Source of the DNA: Oceanospirillum linum
Lineage (GTDB): Bacteria; Pseudomonadota; Gammaproteobacteria; Pseudomonadales; Halomonadaceae
DNA length: 64,000 nt
Direction of reading: 5' to 3'
Assembly (NCBI RefSeq): GCF_001995095.2
Contig: NZ_MTSD02000001.1
Span: 248,001-312,000, forward strand
Position numbers and translations under genes: made by a program. Of the stretch, positions 15,400 to 23,267 are shown in pieces; position 1 is the stretch's first letter, and each line of letters begins with the position of its first letter. The notes beneath the pieces are model-generated. The model ran no database searches. It was not told where the DNA came from and worked only from the letters and a program-made list of their open reading frames with translations.

Positions 15400-16080
15400 A
15401 TGACAGATAAAACAGTATTGGCTTTTGATGTCTATGGCACTCTGATAGACACCCAGGGCGTATTAGACGCACTGCAAAATATCATGGGTGCTAATGCACC
15501 TGCTTTCTCAAAGCTATGGCGGGAAAAACAGCTGGAGTACTCGTTTCGTCGTGGCCTGATGCAGGATTATGTCGATTTTTCTGTATGCACCCGAAACGCC
15601 TTGGATTATGCCTGTCTGGCACTAAAACAGCCCCTTGAAGAAGATGTACGCCAGGCCTTAATGGCGGTCTATAAAACACTACCTGCCTTTGCCGATACCC
15701 TGGCAGGGCTGAAAGCGGCTAAAGATGCCGGTATGGTTTGTTACGCCTTCTCCAATGGCAGTGCCGCTGCTGTTGAAGGACTGTTAGACCATGCTGGGAT
15801 CCGGGGCTACTTTGACGGCATCATCAGTGTTGAAGCACTGCAAACGTTTAAGCCTAACCCGGGTGTTTATCAACTGCTTCTGGATACTGCCGGTGTATCA
15901 GCAGGCAGTGGCTGGCTGATCTCAGGCAACCCCTTTGATATCCTTGGCGCTCTCAATCACGGCATGAAGACCGCTTGGGTAAAACGCTCAAGCGAGGTGG
16001 TATTTGATCCCTGGGGGCCAGAACCGACGGTGGTTATCAATCAGTTGGATAAGCTGGTCAGCGCGATTCAGACATCCTAA
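15400..16080 (+). CDS. Haloacid dehalogenase, type II
   Basis: A 226-residue HAD-superfamily hydrolase. Motif I FDVYGTLID supplies the nucleophile Asp10, motif II is AFSNGS, motif III FKPNPGVYQ contains the Lys, and motif IV reads SGNPFDILGALNHGMKTAWV. The VYGT and SxNxFDxxGA signatures fit the L-2-haloacid dehalogenase subfamily rather than phosphatases, so hydrolysis of short 2-haloacids to D-2-hydroxyacids is predicted. SD AAGAGG precedes the ATG. A shared terminator ends it. Confidence 0.83.
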   Translation: MTDKTVLAFDVYGTLIDTQGVLDALQNIMGANAPAFSKLWREKQLEYSFRRGLMQDYVDFSVCTRNALDYACLALKQPLEEDVRQALMAVYKTLPAFADTLAGLKAAKDAGMVCYAFSNGSAAAVEGLLDHAGIRGYFDGIISVEALQTFKPNPGVYQLLLDTAGVSAGSGWLISGNPFDILGALNHGMKTAWVKRSSEVVFDPWGPEPTVVINQLDKLVSAIQTS

Positions 16081-16109
16081 AAAAACGGCAGCCTGAGCTG
16101 CCGTTTTTT
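16079..16109. terminator. Bidirectional terminator, dehalogenase/mqo
   Basis: A-run, ACGGCAGC-CTGA-GCTGCCGT, T6; lies between two convergent genes. Confidence 0.85.
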
Positions 16110-16131
16110 GCGTGTTTAAGATAACACCGTC

Positions 16132-17637
16132 TTACTGAGGCTGTTGCGCCTCAGCTTCTTTATCCAACTGCAGGGTTGTCAATGTACGCTGGCGAATCTC
16201 TTTCAGCATTTCCGGCTGATCAGAAAGTGTGAAGCCATAAGAAGGCACCATCTCTTTGATCTTATCCTGCCAACCATCCGAGGCCAGACGATCTTTAAAG
16301 CACTTTTCGATAATTCCAATCATGGTATTAACCGAAGTAGATGCCCCCGGAGATGCCCCCAGAAGTGCAGCTAATGAGCCATCTTCAGTAGTGATCGCTT
16401 CCGTACCAAACTCGAGCTTTCCTTTACCCTGCTCATCTTTCTTAATGATCTGCACCCGTTGACCGGCCATGGCCAGTTCCCAGTCTCCATCCTGGGCTTC
16501 AGGGAAAAAGTTACGCAGAGAATCACAACGGGCACTGTGGGACTGACGCACTTCACTGATCAGGTACTTGGTCAGATCCATATTCTTCATGCCCACAGAC
16601 ATCATTGGCATTAGGTTATCCGGCCGGATAGTGCTGACCAGGTCAAACATGGAGCCCTTTTTCAGGAACTTAGTCGTGAAGCCAGCAAAAGGACCAAACA
16701 GCAATGCTTTCTCGCCATTAATAATCCGGGTATCCAGATGCGGCACTGACATTGGAGGCGCACCGATCGGCGCCATCCCGTAAACCTTAGCCATATGCTG
16801 TTCAACGATTTCAGGCTTCTTGCAAACCAGCCACATACCGCTCACCGGGAAACCGCCGTAGCCCTTACCTTCTTCTACGCCAGACTTCTGCAACAGAGGC
16901 AGAGCTCCACCTCCAGCACCCAGGAAGACAAAACCAGCATTAATTGTCACATTGCTGCCGTTTTTATCTTTTAACTTAACGTTCCAGCGGCCATCTTTCG
17001 CTTTGTCGATATCCTGAACATTGTGACTCAGCAACAGTTCAAAGCCATCTTGCTTCTGCAGATGGTCAACCATATTGCGGGCAACAGAACCAAAATCAAC
17101 ATCAGAGCCATAACGAACGCGGGTTGCGGCAACTTTTTCGGAAGGGTCACGATTCTGCATCACTAATGGCATCCACTGACGAATCACATCGTGATCCTCA
17201 GAGTACTCCATATCTACAAACGCCTGAGATTGGCTGAGAGTCTGATAACGGGCACGTAAAAACTCAACATTCTTCTCGCCCCAGACAAAGCTGCAATGCG
17301 GTGCCGTGTTAATAAACTTTTCAGGGGAAGGAAGTGCCTTCTGCTCCACCAGATAGGACCAGAATTGCAGGCTGACCTCAAAGGCCGAATTGATTGCGAA
17401 AGCTTTGGTAGTATTGACGCTGCCATCCGCTTGCTGAGGTGTATAGTTCAGCTCACAGTATGCGGCGTGACCAGTACCGGCATTATTCCAACCATCGGTA
17501 CTCTCGTGCGCCACATGGTCAAGGCGCTCTACCATAATGAGGTTAATATTGGGATCCAGCTGCTTTAACAGCATACCCAGGGTCGTGCTCATCGCACCGG
17601 CCCCTACTAGCAACACATCTGCAGTTTTTGCGGTCAT
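16132..17637 (-). CDS. mqo: Malate:quinone oxidoreductase
   Basis: A membrane-associated FAD enzyme oxidising malate to oxaloacetate and passing electrons to quinone. The N-terminal FAD-binding motif is DVLLVGAGAMSTTLGMLL; then ERLDHVAHESTDGWNNAGTGH, HCSFVWGEKNVEFL, VFLGAGGGALPLLQKSG, PVSGMWL and SPGASTSVNTMI, all MQO hallmarks. I prefer the ATG at 17637 (501 residues, usual length); a GTG at 17679 adds 14 unconserved residues and has no good SD. Confidence 0.92.
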   Translation of the reverse strand: MTAKTADVLLVGAGAMSTTLGMLLKQLDPNINLIMVERLDHVAHESTDGWNNAGTGHAAYCELNYTPQQADGSVNTTKAFAINSAFEVSLQFWSYLVEQKALPSPEKFINTAPHCSFVWGEKNVEFLRARYQTLSQSQAFVDMEYSEDHDVIRQWMPLVMQNRDPSEKVAATRVRYGSDVDFGSVARNMVDHLQKQDGFELLLSHNVQDIDKAKDGRWNVKLKDKNGSNVTINAGFVFLGAGGGALPLLQKSGVEEGKGYGGFPVSGMWLVCKKPEIVEQHMAKVYGMAPIGAPPMSVPHLDTRIINGEKALLFGPFAGFTTKFLKKGSMFDLVSTIRPDNLMPMMSVGMKNMDLTKYLISEVRQSHSARCDSLRNFFPEAQDGDWELAMAGQRVQIIKKDEQGKGKLEFGTEAITTEDGSLAALLGASPGASTSVNTMIGIIEKCFKDRLASDGWQDKIKEMVPSYGFTLSDQPEMLKEIRQRTLTTLQLDKEAEAQQPQ

Positions 17638-18129
17638 AGAGCTTTGCCATTTATCGTATTGTTGGGATTGAACCGACACCAGAAATCAGCTTTTGGCTTC
17701 TCCGGCCCGTCTTAGTCAAACAGTCAGGCAGAGTCTCTGGATATCCCTTTTTAGTTATCATCGCGGGTACACATGAACCATCTACAGGATCAGATAATTA
17801 ATGAGACATTTTGTCTACAATTCCCCGTGGATGGCGCAGAATTATACGGATTCTGACTGAAAAGTCTTGAGCTAAAATGAGTAAATAACTTATCAATTGG
17901 GCGAATATTACCTCTAAAGTCGTAGCGACTCGCACTTGTATTTAACAGATAGCATCTATCTGACAAATTGTTCCGCCCTGTGGGTCTTTTTTGCCCTGTA
18001 GTTAACACAGCAGCAGCGCACAAAAAAATGATCCCTGATCAGGAACATCCTTTACAATCACCCAGAAACATCCTTTACAATCACAGTATTGCGCCCGAAA
18101 ATAAACAGATTTACCTCAAGGAACAGGTC
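17638..18129. other. Intergenic region mqo/lysE-type gene with direct repeat
   Basis: A divergent promoter region with no gene. An 18-base direct repeat AACATCCTTTACAATCAC occurs at 18044-18061 and 18067-18084 (23-base period) and ends 45 bases before the exporter ATG. It may be a regulator site. Confidence 0.5.
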
Positions 18130-18747
18130 ATGTCATTTGAAAGTGCTCTGACATTTTTTATCGCACTCTTTATCTTTGGTATCACCCCCGGACCTGGAGT
18201 CTTTGCTATTCTGGCCAGAGGTATGATGTTTGGCGCACGTAGCTGCCTGCCAATGGCCGTGGGTATGATTGCCAGTGATATTGTCTATCTGATTCTGGCC
18301 TGCCTGGGTTTGGCCGCCGTTGCAGAGCATTGGGGTGGATTGTTTACAATTATCCGCTATGTGGGTGCCGCCTACCTGCTCTATCTGGGATACAAAATGT
18401 TCACCAGCAAGCCGGATCTGAGCCAGCAGGGTAACGCAGGAAGCGACCAGGGGGTCATCGCCGGATTTATTCAGGGCTTTCTTATCTCAGCATCCAACCC
18501 CAAGGTGATCCTCTTCTATATCGCCTTTTTGCCGACCTTTATGGACCTGACCGTGCTGACCACCCAGGATATCGGGCTGGCCTCGGTACTGACTTTTGTT
18601 GCCTTGTTAGCAGGTCTGATGCTCATCGCGGCCTTCGCCGCCTGGGCCAGTAAGATGCTGCGCTCGGAGCGATCGGTAAACCGCCTGAACAAGAGCGCCG
18701 GTGGCATTATGATGAGTGCCGGTGCTTACCTGGCACTGAAGAGCTAA
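18130..18747 (+). CDS. LysE/RhtB family amino-acid exporter
   Basis: A 205-residue inner-membrane protein with about six hydrophobic segments. The N-terminal ITPGPGVFAILARG motif and the AAYLLYLGYKMF and SASNPKVILFYIAFLP segments are diagnostic of the LysE/RhtB family, which exports amino acids such as homoserine, threonine or lysine. The substrate cannot be assigned. I use the ATG at 18130 because the family's conserved N-terminus begins there and CAAGGAACAG precedes it. Confidence 0.87.
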   Translation: MSFESALTFFIALFIFGITPGPGVFAILARGMMFGARSCLPMAVGMIASDIVYLILACLGLAAVAEHWGGLFTIIRYVGAAYLLYLGYKMFTSKPDLSQQGNAGSDQGVIAGFIQGFLISASNPKVILFYIAFLPTFMDLTVLTTQDIGLASVLTFVALLAGLMLIAAFAAWASKMLRSERSVNRLNKSAGGIMMSAGAYLALKS

Positions 18748-18783
18748 GAATTTCTCAGCCTGCAGCGTAATACACAAAAGAAA

Positions 18784-18811
18784 GGGCGAATGCTTTTAAA
18801 AGCATTCGCCC
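18784..18811. terminator. Bidirectional terminator, lysE-type/cpxA
   Basis: A perfect 28-base palindrome, arms GGGCGAATGCTTTT, flanked by A- and T-runs between convergent genes. Confidence 0.88.
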
Positions 18812-18831
18812 TTTTCTATGCTCCGGTAACG

Positions 18832-20211
18832 TTAAACCGGTAGCCGGACCGATAATTGTAAACCACCTTCAGAATGGTTTTCCGCTTCCAGCGTGCCCCC
18901 AAGACGCTCAATAGCCCGGCGGGCGATACTCATGCCAAGGCCGTAACCATCACCGTGACCGCCTGTGCCTCTTACGAAGGGAGTGAAAAGCTCCTTCAGC
19001 AGGTCATCGCCGATGCCCTCACCATGATCCCGAAGCCGGATCAGCAACCGGCTCCCTTCCTGATGGGCAGAAAGCTCCAGCAGACTATCCTCCGGAGTGT
19101 ACTTGAGGGCATTGCCGATACCATTTCTGAGAGCCCGGGCCAGCAGATCCCGGTTTAATGTCAGGTGCAGTGTTTCCGGCTCTATCTGAACCTGGACAGG
19201 CCGGTCCGGCTGACTGAATCTGAGATCACTGATCAGCTCATCAAACAGTTCTCTGACCGAGAAACGGTCGCCTTCTTTATGGGCACTTTCCAGACGACTG
19301 AATGAAAGAATCTCTGCGATCAGGCCATCAAGGCGCCCGCACTCGCGATTAATACGCTGAGCCAGAGAGCTTCCCTCCCCCAGCTGCTGCTCGGCCAAAC
19401 CGGCACTGACCTGGAGACGGGCCATGGGTGCACGAAGCTCATGGGAGACATCCTGCAGTAAGCGTTGCTGGTTTTTCAGCGTGCTTTCAACATAATCTGC
19501 CATCTGATCAAACTCCCGGGTCAGATCTCCGATTTCATCTTTACGCTGGCTCAGCTTTGCCGAGGCCCGGGCACTGAGATCTCCATGGCGATAGATCTGC
19601 TTAACATACTCACTGAGCTGTCGAATCGGTCTGACCAAAACTATACTGAGAATTAACGCTGACAGTGCAGCAACAGCCAGTATCAGTACCATTTGGATAG
19701 AAAAGAGGTAACCTGTGAAACGCTCTTTATGTTTCAGCGGTAATGGAATATCGGTTAACAGACGATAATCCCTCCCGGTCTCAGACTTTAATTTAATAGC
19801 AAAAGAGTCTCGCGGCGGTGGCCTACGGTGGCCGGTTATCTGCACCCCTAAACGCCTGTGCTCCGTATCCACTTCATACAGCCAGACGGGGGGCCGCCGA
19901 TCTCTCCGATGATCAAATACAGCAAAATCCTGACTTTCAAACCGGTTACGGGGCAAGACCCAGGCCGGCGACTCCTGTGAGGGATTATCCAGGAGATTGC
20001 CATAACTTTTAGCCTCGATACTTTTCTGCGAGTCTTCATAGAGTTCGATCAGCTCAAGTGCCTGGTGCTTAAACTGGGATTTAATCAGGTGTCGCCAACG
20101 ATCCTCATCGTTACTGTTAGCAACAATAAAAAAGACTCCTGCCATCCCCAGGGCACTGACTAACCAAATAGTAAGAAAGATTTTCCAGAACAGCGTATTT
20201 AGCCATCTCAT
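18832..20211 (-). CDS. cpxA: Sensor histidine kinase CpxA
   Basis: A 459-residue envelope-stress kinase. TM1 is near residues 10-30, the periplasmic sensor about 31-170, TM2 171-193, and HAMP follows (VRPIRQLSEYVKQI). The H-box is QDVSHELRAPMARLQ with phospho-acceptor His257. N-box NGIGNALKYTP, then GEGIGDDLL and the GDGYGLGMSIARRA ATP lid. It starts 6 bases after the cpxR stop, in one operon. The identity as CpxA rests on the regulator, the adjacent Spy/CpxP gene and the exact CpxR box between them. Confidence 0.87.
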   Translation of the reverse strand: MRWLNTLFWKIFLTIWLVSALGMAGVFFIVANSNDEDRWRHLIKSQFKHQALELIELYEDSQKSIEAKSYGNLLDNPSQESPAWVLPRNRFESQDFAVFDHRRDRRPPVWLYEVDTEHRRLGVQITGHRRPPPRDSFAIKLKSETGRDYRLLTDIPLPLKHKERFTGYLFSIQMVLILAVAALSALILSIVLVRPIRQLSEYVKQIYRHGDLSARASAKLSQRKDEIGDLTREFDQMADYVESTLKNQQRLLQDVSHELRAPMARLQVSAGLAEQQLGEGSSLAQRINRECGRLDGLIAEILSFSRLESAHKEGDRFSVRELFDELISDLRFSQPDRPVQVQIEPETLHLTLNRDLLARALRNGIGNALKYTPEDSLLELSAHQEGSRLLIRLRDHGEGIGDDLLKELFTPFVRGTGGHGDGYGLGMSIARRAIERLGGTLEAENHSEGGLQLSVRLPV

Positions 20212-20217
20212 GATCTG

Positions 20218-20961
20218 TTAACCCTGCCCTTGCTGGCCGGTAAAGACAAAAATATACCCTTGTCCACGCACTGTTTTTATCAGTTCTTTACCGTCTATTT
20301 TATCTCTGCCAGAGCCACTAAAGTGCGGTACTAACTTCTGACGTACCCGACTGACATGCACATCAATAGCTCTGTCATAGGCAGTCAGCTCACGGTGCAA
20401 AACCCAACGGGTTAACTGCTCTTTACTCAAAACCTGTCCGGCGTGTTGCATCAGATAAGTCAGCACATTGAACTCTGCGCTGGTCAACTCCAGCAACTCA
20501 CCGGATACCTTTGCCTCTCGGGTTGACGGGTTCACACTGATCGGCCCAATAACGACAGCTTCATCCGTTAGCCGCCCCTCCGCCGGAGCCTGAGCGGCAC
20601 TGCGCCGTAACACCGCGCGAATACGGGCCAACAACTCCCGGGGGTTGCAGGGCTTCCCGAGATAATCATCCGCCCCCATCTCCAGCCCCAGAATACGGTC
20701 AATCTCATCACCACGCCCTGTCAACATAATCACAGGCAGCTTATGGCTGGGGCGAATCTGTTGCAGTAACTCAAGACCTGTAGTGCCCGGCATCATAATA
20801 TCCAGTACCATCAGGCTATAGCGCTGGCCCTGTAACATATCAATCGCTTGCTCAGCACCGTAGGCAGCATCAACCTGATAACCCTCTGCGCTCAGGTACT
20901 CCATCAGCAGGCTGCATAGCTCTTTATCGTCATCAACCAGTAATAATCGTTCGTTAGACAT
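20218..20961 (-). CDS. cpxR: Response regulator CpxR
   Basis: A 247-residue OmpR-family regulator. The receiver domain starts RLLLVDDDKELC with phospho-acceptor Asp54 (MVLDIMMPG) and Lys in LGKPCNPREL. The C-terminal winged helix is YDRAIDVHVSRVRQKL with TVRGQGYIF. I choose the ATG at 20961 because AGAGGT lies upstream and receiver homology begins there. It should bind GTAAA-N5-GTAAA, an exact copy of which lies 100 bases upstream at 21061-21075. Confidence 0.9.
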   Translation of the reverse strand: MSNERLLLVDDDKELCSLLMEYLSAEGYQVDAAYGAEQAIDMLQGQRYSLMVLDIMMPGTTGLELLQQIRPSHKLPVIMLTGRGDEIDRILGLEMGADDYLGKPCNPRELLARIRAVLRRSAAQAPAEGRLTDEAVVIGPISVNPSTREAKVSGELLELTSAEFNVLTYLMQHAGQVLSKEQLTRWVLHRELTAYDRAIDVHVSRVRQKLVPHFSGSGRDKIDGKELIKTVRGQGYIFVFTGQQGQG

Positions 20962-21060
20962 CTTGTTACCTCTGCGGTGCATCTCTAAGTAGTATCTTAT
21001 GAGCAATGATACTGTCTTTGGCCTTTGACGTAAGGCGCTGTATTCCTTTCAGGATGGGGT

Positions 21061-21075
21061 TTTACCTAACTTTAC
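21061..21075 (-). promoter_or_regulatory. Exact CpxR box
   Basis: The minus strand reads GTAAAGTTAGGTAAA, a perfect match to the CpxR consensus GTAAA-N5-GTAAA. It lies between cpxR (start 20961) and cpxP (start 21175), so it can serve either or both. Confidence 0.8.
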
Positions 21076-21174
21076 ACCTCATTGTCACAACTTTGCGTGG
21101 TAAAAGATCATACTCACTTCATCGAAAACGACTTCCAAAAACGGAAGAATAAACATCAGATGGAGATACCCTTT

Positions 21175-21738
21175 ATGACACTTCTGAAGAATATGAAAAG
21201 CAAAAAAACCTTCGCCCTGCTGGGTTCCACATTAGCCGCGTTAACCTTAAGCGCCGCAGTTGCCGCTCACCCCGGTAAGAAGCAGGATGATCATCAGCGT
21301 GTAAAATGTGATAAAGAACAGTGTCAGGAACAACACGCAGAGCACCGCCTTAAGAAACTGAAGCGTTTTCTGAAACTCAGCGATGCGCAAACTGACAAAA
21401 TAAAATCTCTGTTCGCGCAACATAAGGAAGAACGGGGCGAAAACCGTTCACCCCGCAATCTTCAGCGGGCTCTTATAAAGCTTGACCCGACCGATAAAAA
21501 CTACGAAAACAAAGTGGCTGATCTGATTGAAAATGCCCAAAAGAAAATGGCAGAGCGGATACAAAACCGTGCAACCTTGCGCCAGGAAATCTACCTTCTG
21601 CTATCCCAGGAACAGCGTAGCAAACTGGAATTAATGGAAGAGATGCGCCAGTTCATGGGGGACAAAGGACCCAAAGGCCCTAAAGGTGAACACCGGCATC
21701 ACAAAAAGATGCGTCCTGCGCCAATGGAAGCCTCTTAA
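21175..21738 (+). CDS. cpxP: Periplasmic Spy/CpxP family chaperone-regulator
   Basis: A 187-residue exported protein. The signal peptide is around residues 7-31 (KKTFALLGSTLAALTLSAA, cut near AAHPG). The mature part is helical and charged, with two degenerate LTxxQ repeats (LSDAQTDKI and LSQEQRSKL) that define the Spy/CpxP family. CpxP restrains CpxA and helps clear misfolded proteins. The C-terminus is a His/Lys/Pro-rich tail (GPKGPKGEHRHHKK) not usual for CpxP that might bind metal. The SD is GGAGA; ATG 21193 is an alternative start. Confidence 0.82.
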   Translation: MTLLKNMKSKKTFALLGSTLAALTLSAAVAAHPGKKQDDHQRVKCDKEQCQEQHAEHRLKKLKRFLKLSDAQTDKIKSLFAQHKEERGENRSPRNLQRALIKLDPTDKNYENKVADLIENAQKKMAERIQNRATLRQEIYLLLSQEQRSKLELMEEMRQFMGDKGPKGPKGEHRHHKKMRPAPMEAS

Positions 21739-21762
21739 TACTGAATCCTGAAACCTCATCTG

Positions 21763-21792
21763 AAAAAGCGGCAACTTAATGCCGCTTTTTTT
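21763..21792 (+). terminator. cpxP terminator
   Basis: AAAAAGCGGCA-ACTTAA-TGCCGC-T7. Confidence 0.88.
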
Positions 21793-21865
21793 ATGCCTCA
21801 TAGTAAGTCAGGAGCCGAAAATACCAGCACCGGTTTGTAAAGAAAGCGCATTTAATCTTTACACC

Positions 21866-21880
21866 GTAAAGATACGTTAA
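21866..21880 (+). promoter_or_regulatory. Near-consensus CpxR box
   Basis: GTAAAGATACGTTAA is one base off GTAAA-N5-GTAAA. It overlaps the palindrome ATCTTTAC-ACC-GTAAAGAT (21855-21873). It lies 186 bases before the repeat-protein gene at 22067. Confidence 0.4.
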
Positions 21881-22066
21881 GAAAAAAAAAGTAGTGATAA
21901 GAGAGCTAAATCTTTGTTTCTTCAATAGAAATGGGCACCAACCTTGCTCTTTAATAATTGCCGGTCAGTAGCTGCTGCGACGAAAGAAACGGCAAGCTTT
22001 GAGCGGATACAGTTAATCGACGAAACAATGACCCATTCCCAAAACACTCAATAAAAGGAGTGACCT

Positions 22067-22537
22067 ATGAGTATTAATGGTGTTCAGAGTGTTGGACAAA
22101 GCCAAATGCAGGAGATGCGCAAACCACCTTCTCCAGAGGAGCTGGCAGAGCGTATGTCACAATCCATTGAGGATGGTGATATTGAGCTGGATAGTCTGGT
22201 TGAAAACCTGACAGAACGCTTTGGCGAAGAGGCATCATCGATTGTTGCTGATGATGGTTCTCTCGACATGGACGCTCTGACAAACTTACTGGCAGAGAAT
22301 GCCCCTCAGGGAGCTGGTGGCCATCCGCAAGGTGGAATGGGTGGTATGCCACCACCACCGCCACCACAAGGTATGGCATCAACAGAAGAGCTTGAGACTA
22401 AGCTGCTCGAGGAGTATGGCGAAGAAGCAACTTCTGCGGTATTCACTGAAGATGGTATAGACTTTGAAGCATTGAAAAGTCTGCTAACCAGCGGTGAGTC
22501 GCAGGAAACCGGCTTCCTGCTGGATGTAGAAGGCTAA
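22067..22537 (+). CDS. Acidic two-repeat protein with poly-Pro linker
   Basis: I do not recognise a named family. The 156-residue product has two similar segments, VENLTERFGEEASSIVAD-DG (about residues 45-78) and LETKLLEEYGEEATSAVFTE-DG (about 107-138), each ending DG-x-(D/F)xxAL-(T/K)xLL. A Gly/Met-rich linker with six prolines (GGMPPPPPPQGM) joins them. The D-x-G-x-(L/I)-D loops look EF-hand-like but lack the full Ca-binding spacing. There is no signal peptide. The SD AAAGGAG is excellent. A near-CpxR box upstream hints at stress control. Confidence 0.7.
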   Translation: MSINGVQSVGQSQMQEMRKPPSPEELAERMSQSIEDGDIELDSLVENLTERFGEEASSIVADDGSLDMDALTNLLAENAPQGAGGHPQGGMGGMPPPPPPQGMASTEELETKLLEEYGEEATSAVFTEDGIDFEALKSLLTSGESQETGFLLDVEG

Positions 22538-22555
22538 GTAAAACACTTAGTATCG

Positions 22556-22575
22556 GGTGCGGACTTGTCCGCACC
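22556..22575. terminator. Hairpin between convergent genes
   Basis: GGTGCGGAC-TT-GTCCGCACC, a perfect 9-bp stem without a strong T-run. Probably a weak bidirectional terminator. Confidence 0.5.
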
Positions 22576-22586
22576 TCTTAGAACTC

Positions 22587-23069
22587 TTATTTCGTTGCAA
22601 ATAATTTCAGCGCATCACCTGTTAAACGATATCCAACCCACTCACTTTGCGGCTTAGCTCCGAAAGATTCGTAAAAGTCGATAGCAGGCTGATTCCAGTC
22701 CAGAACATTCCACTCAAACCGACCGCAGTTTTCTGCCACGGCCTTCTGTGCCAGATGTTTCAACAGAGCTTTACCGGCACCACAACCACGGAATTTAGGT
22801 GTGATGTACAGATCTTCCAGAAAAATACCGTACTGCCCCAACCAGGTTGAGAAGTTGTAGAAGTAAATTGCGTAACCTGCCATCTCACCATCGACTTCAC
22901 AGATCAGACTAAAGGCCTTTGGGTCCTCTCCGAACAGCGCCAGCTCCAGCTGACCCGGGTTAGTTTTCACCTCGTCAGGGGCTTTTTCATATACCGCCAA
23001 CTCAATGATCATTGCATAAATATTTTCAATATCTGCCGCTGTGGCAGGGCGAATCTGAATAGCAGACAT
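22587..23069 (-). CDS. GNAT acetyltransferase, spermidine/spermine (SAT)-like
   Basis: A 160-residue enzyme with the SAT-type signature: FSTWLGQYGIFLEDLYI, then FRGCGAGKALLKHLA (acetyl-CoA loop) and RFEWNVLDWNQPAIDFYESF. These segments match the diamine/polyamine N-acetyltransferase subfamily, though the bacterial members act on varied amines. SD AGGAG precedes the ATG. Monocistronic. Confidence 0.83.
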   Translation of the reverse strand: MSAIQIRPATAADIENIYAMIIELAVYEKAPDEVKTNPGQLELALFGEDPKAFSLICEVDGEMAGYAIYFYNFSTWLGQYGIFLEDLYITPKFRGCGAGKALLKHLAQKAVAENCGRFEWNVLDWNQPAIDFYESFGAKPQSEWVGYRLTGDALKLFATK

Positions 23070-23267
23070 AACACACTCCTGAATCTGAAAATGGTGGTAA
23101 ACCCTGATAGTAGCTCAGCGGATCACAACGACCTGAAAGGTATCAAATTTTTCTCAGAGCTGATGCTATTTTCTATTTCGGATACGGACCTGGAAACCTG
23201 AAGCAAAGCAATCCCAAAACAGGTCACTAAGCCGAAACGATGGGGAGTTCCGGCTTAGCTCTAACGG

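Noticed and set aside
21950-22066. Start of an rRNA operon because of the boxA-like motif
   Set aside because: No 16S-like sequence follows; a protein gene does.
22105-22540. EF-hand calcium-binding loops in the two-repeat protein
   Set aside because: The D-x-G loops lack the 12-residue EF-hand spacing and terminal Glu; only repeat structure is claimed.
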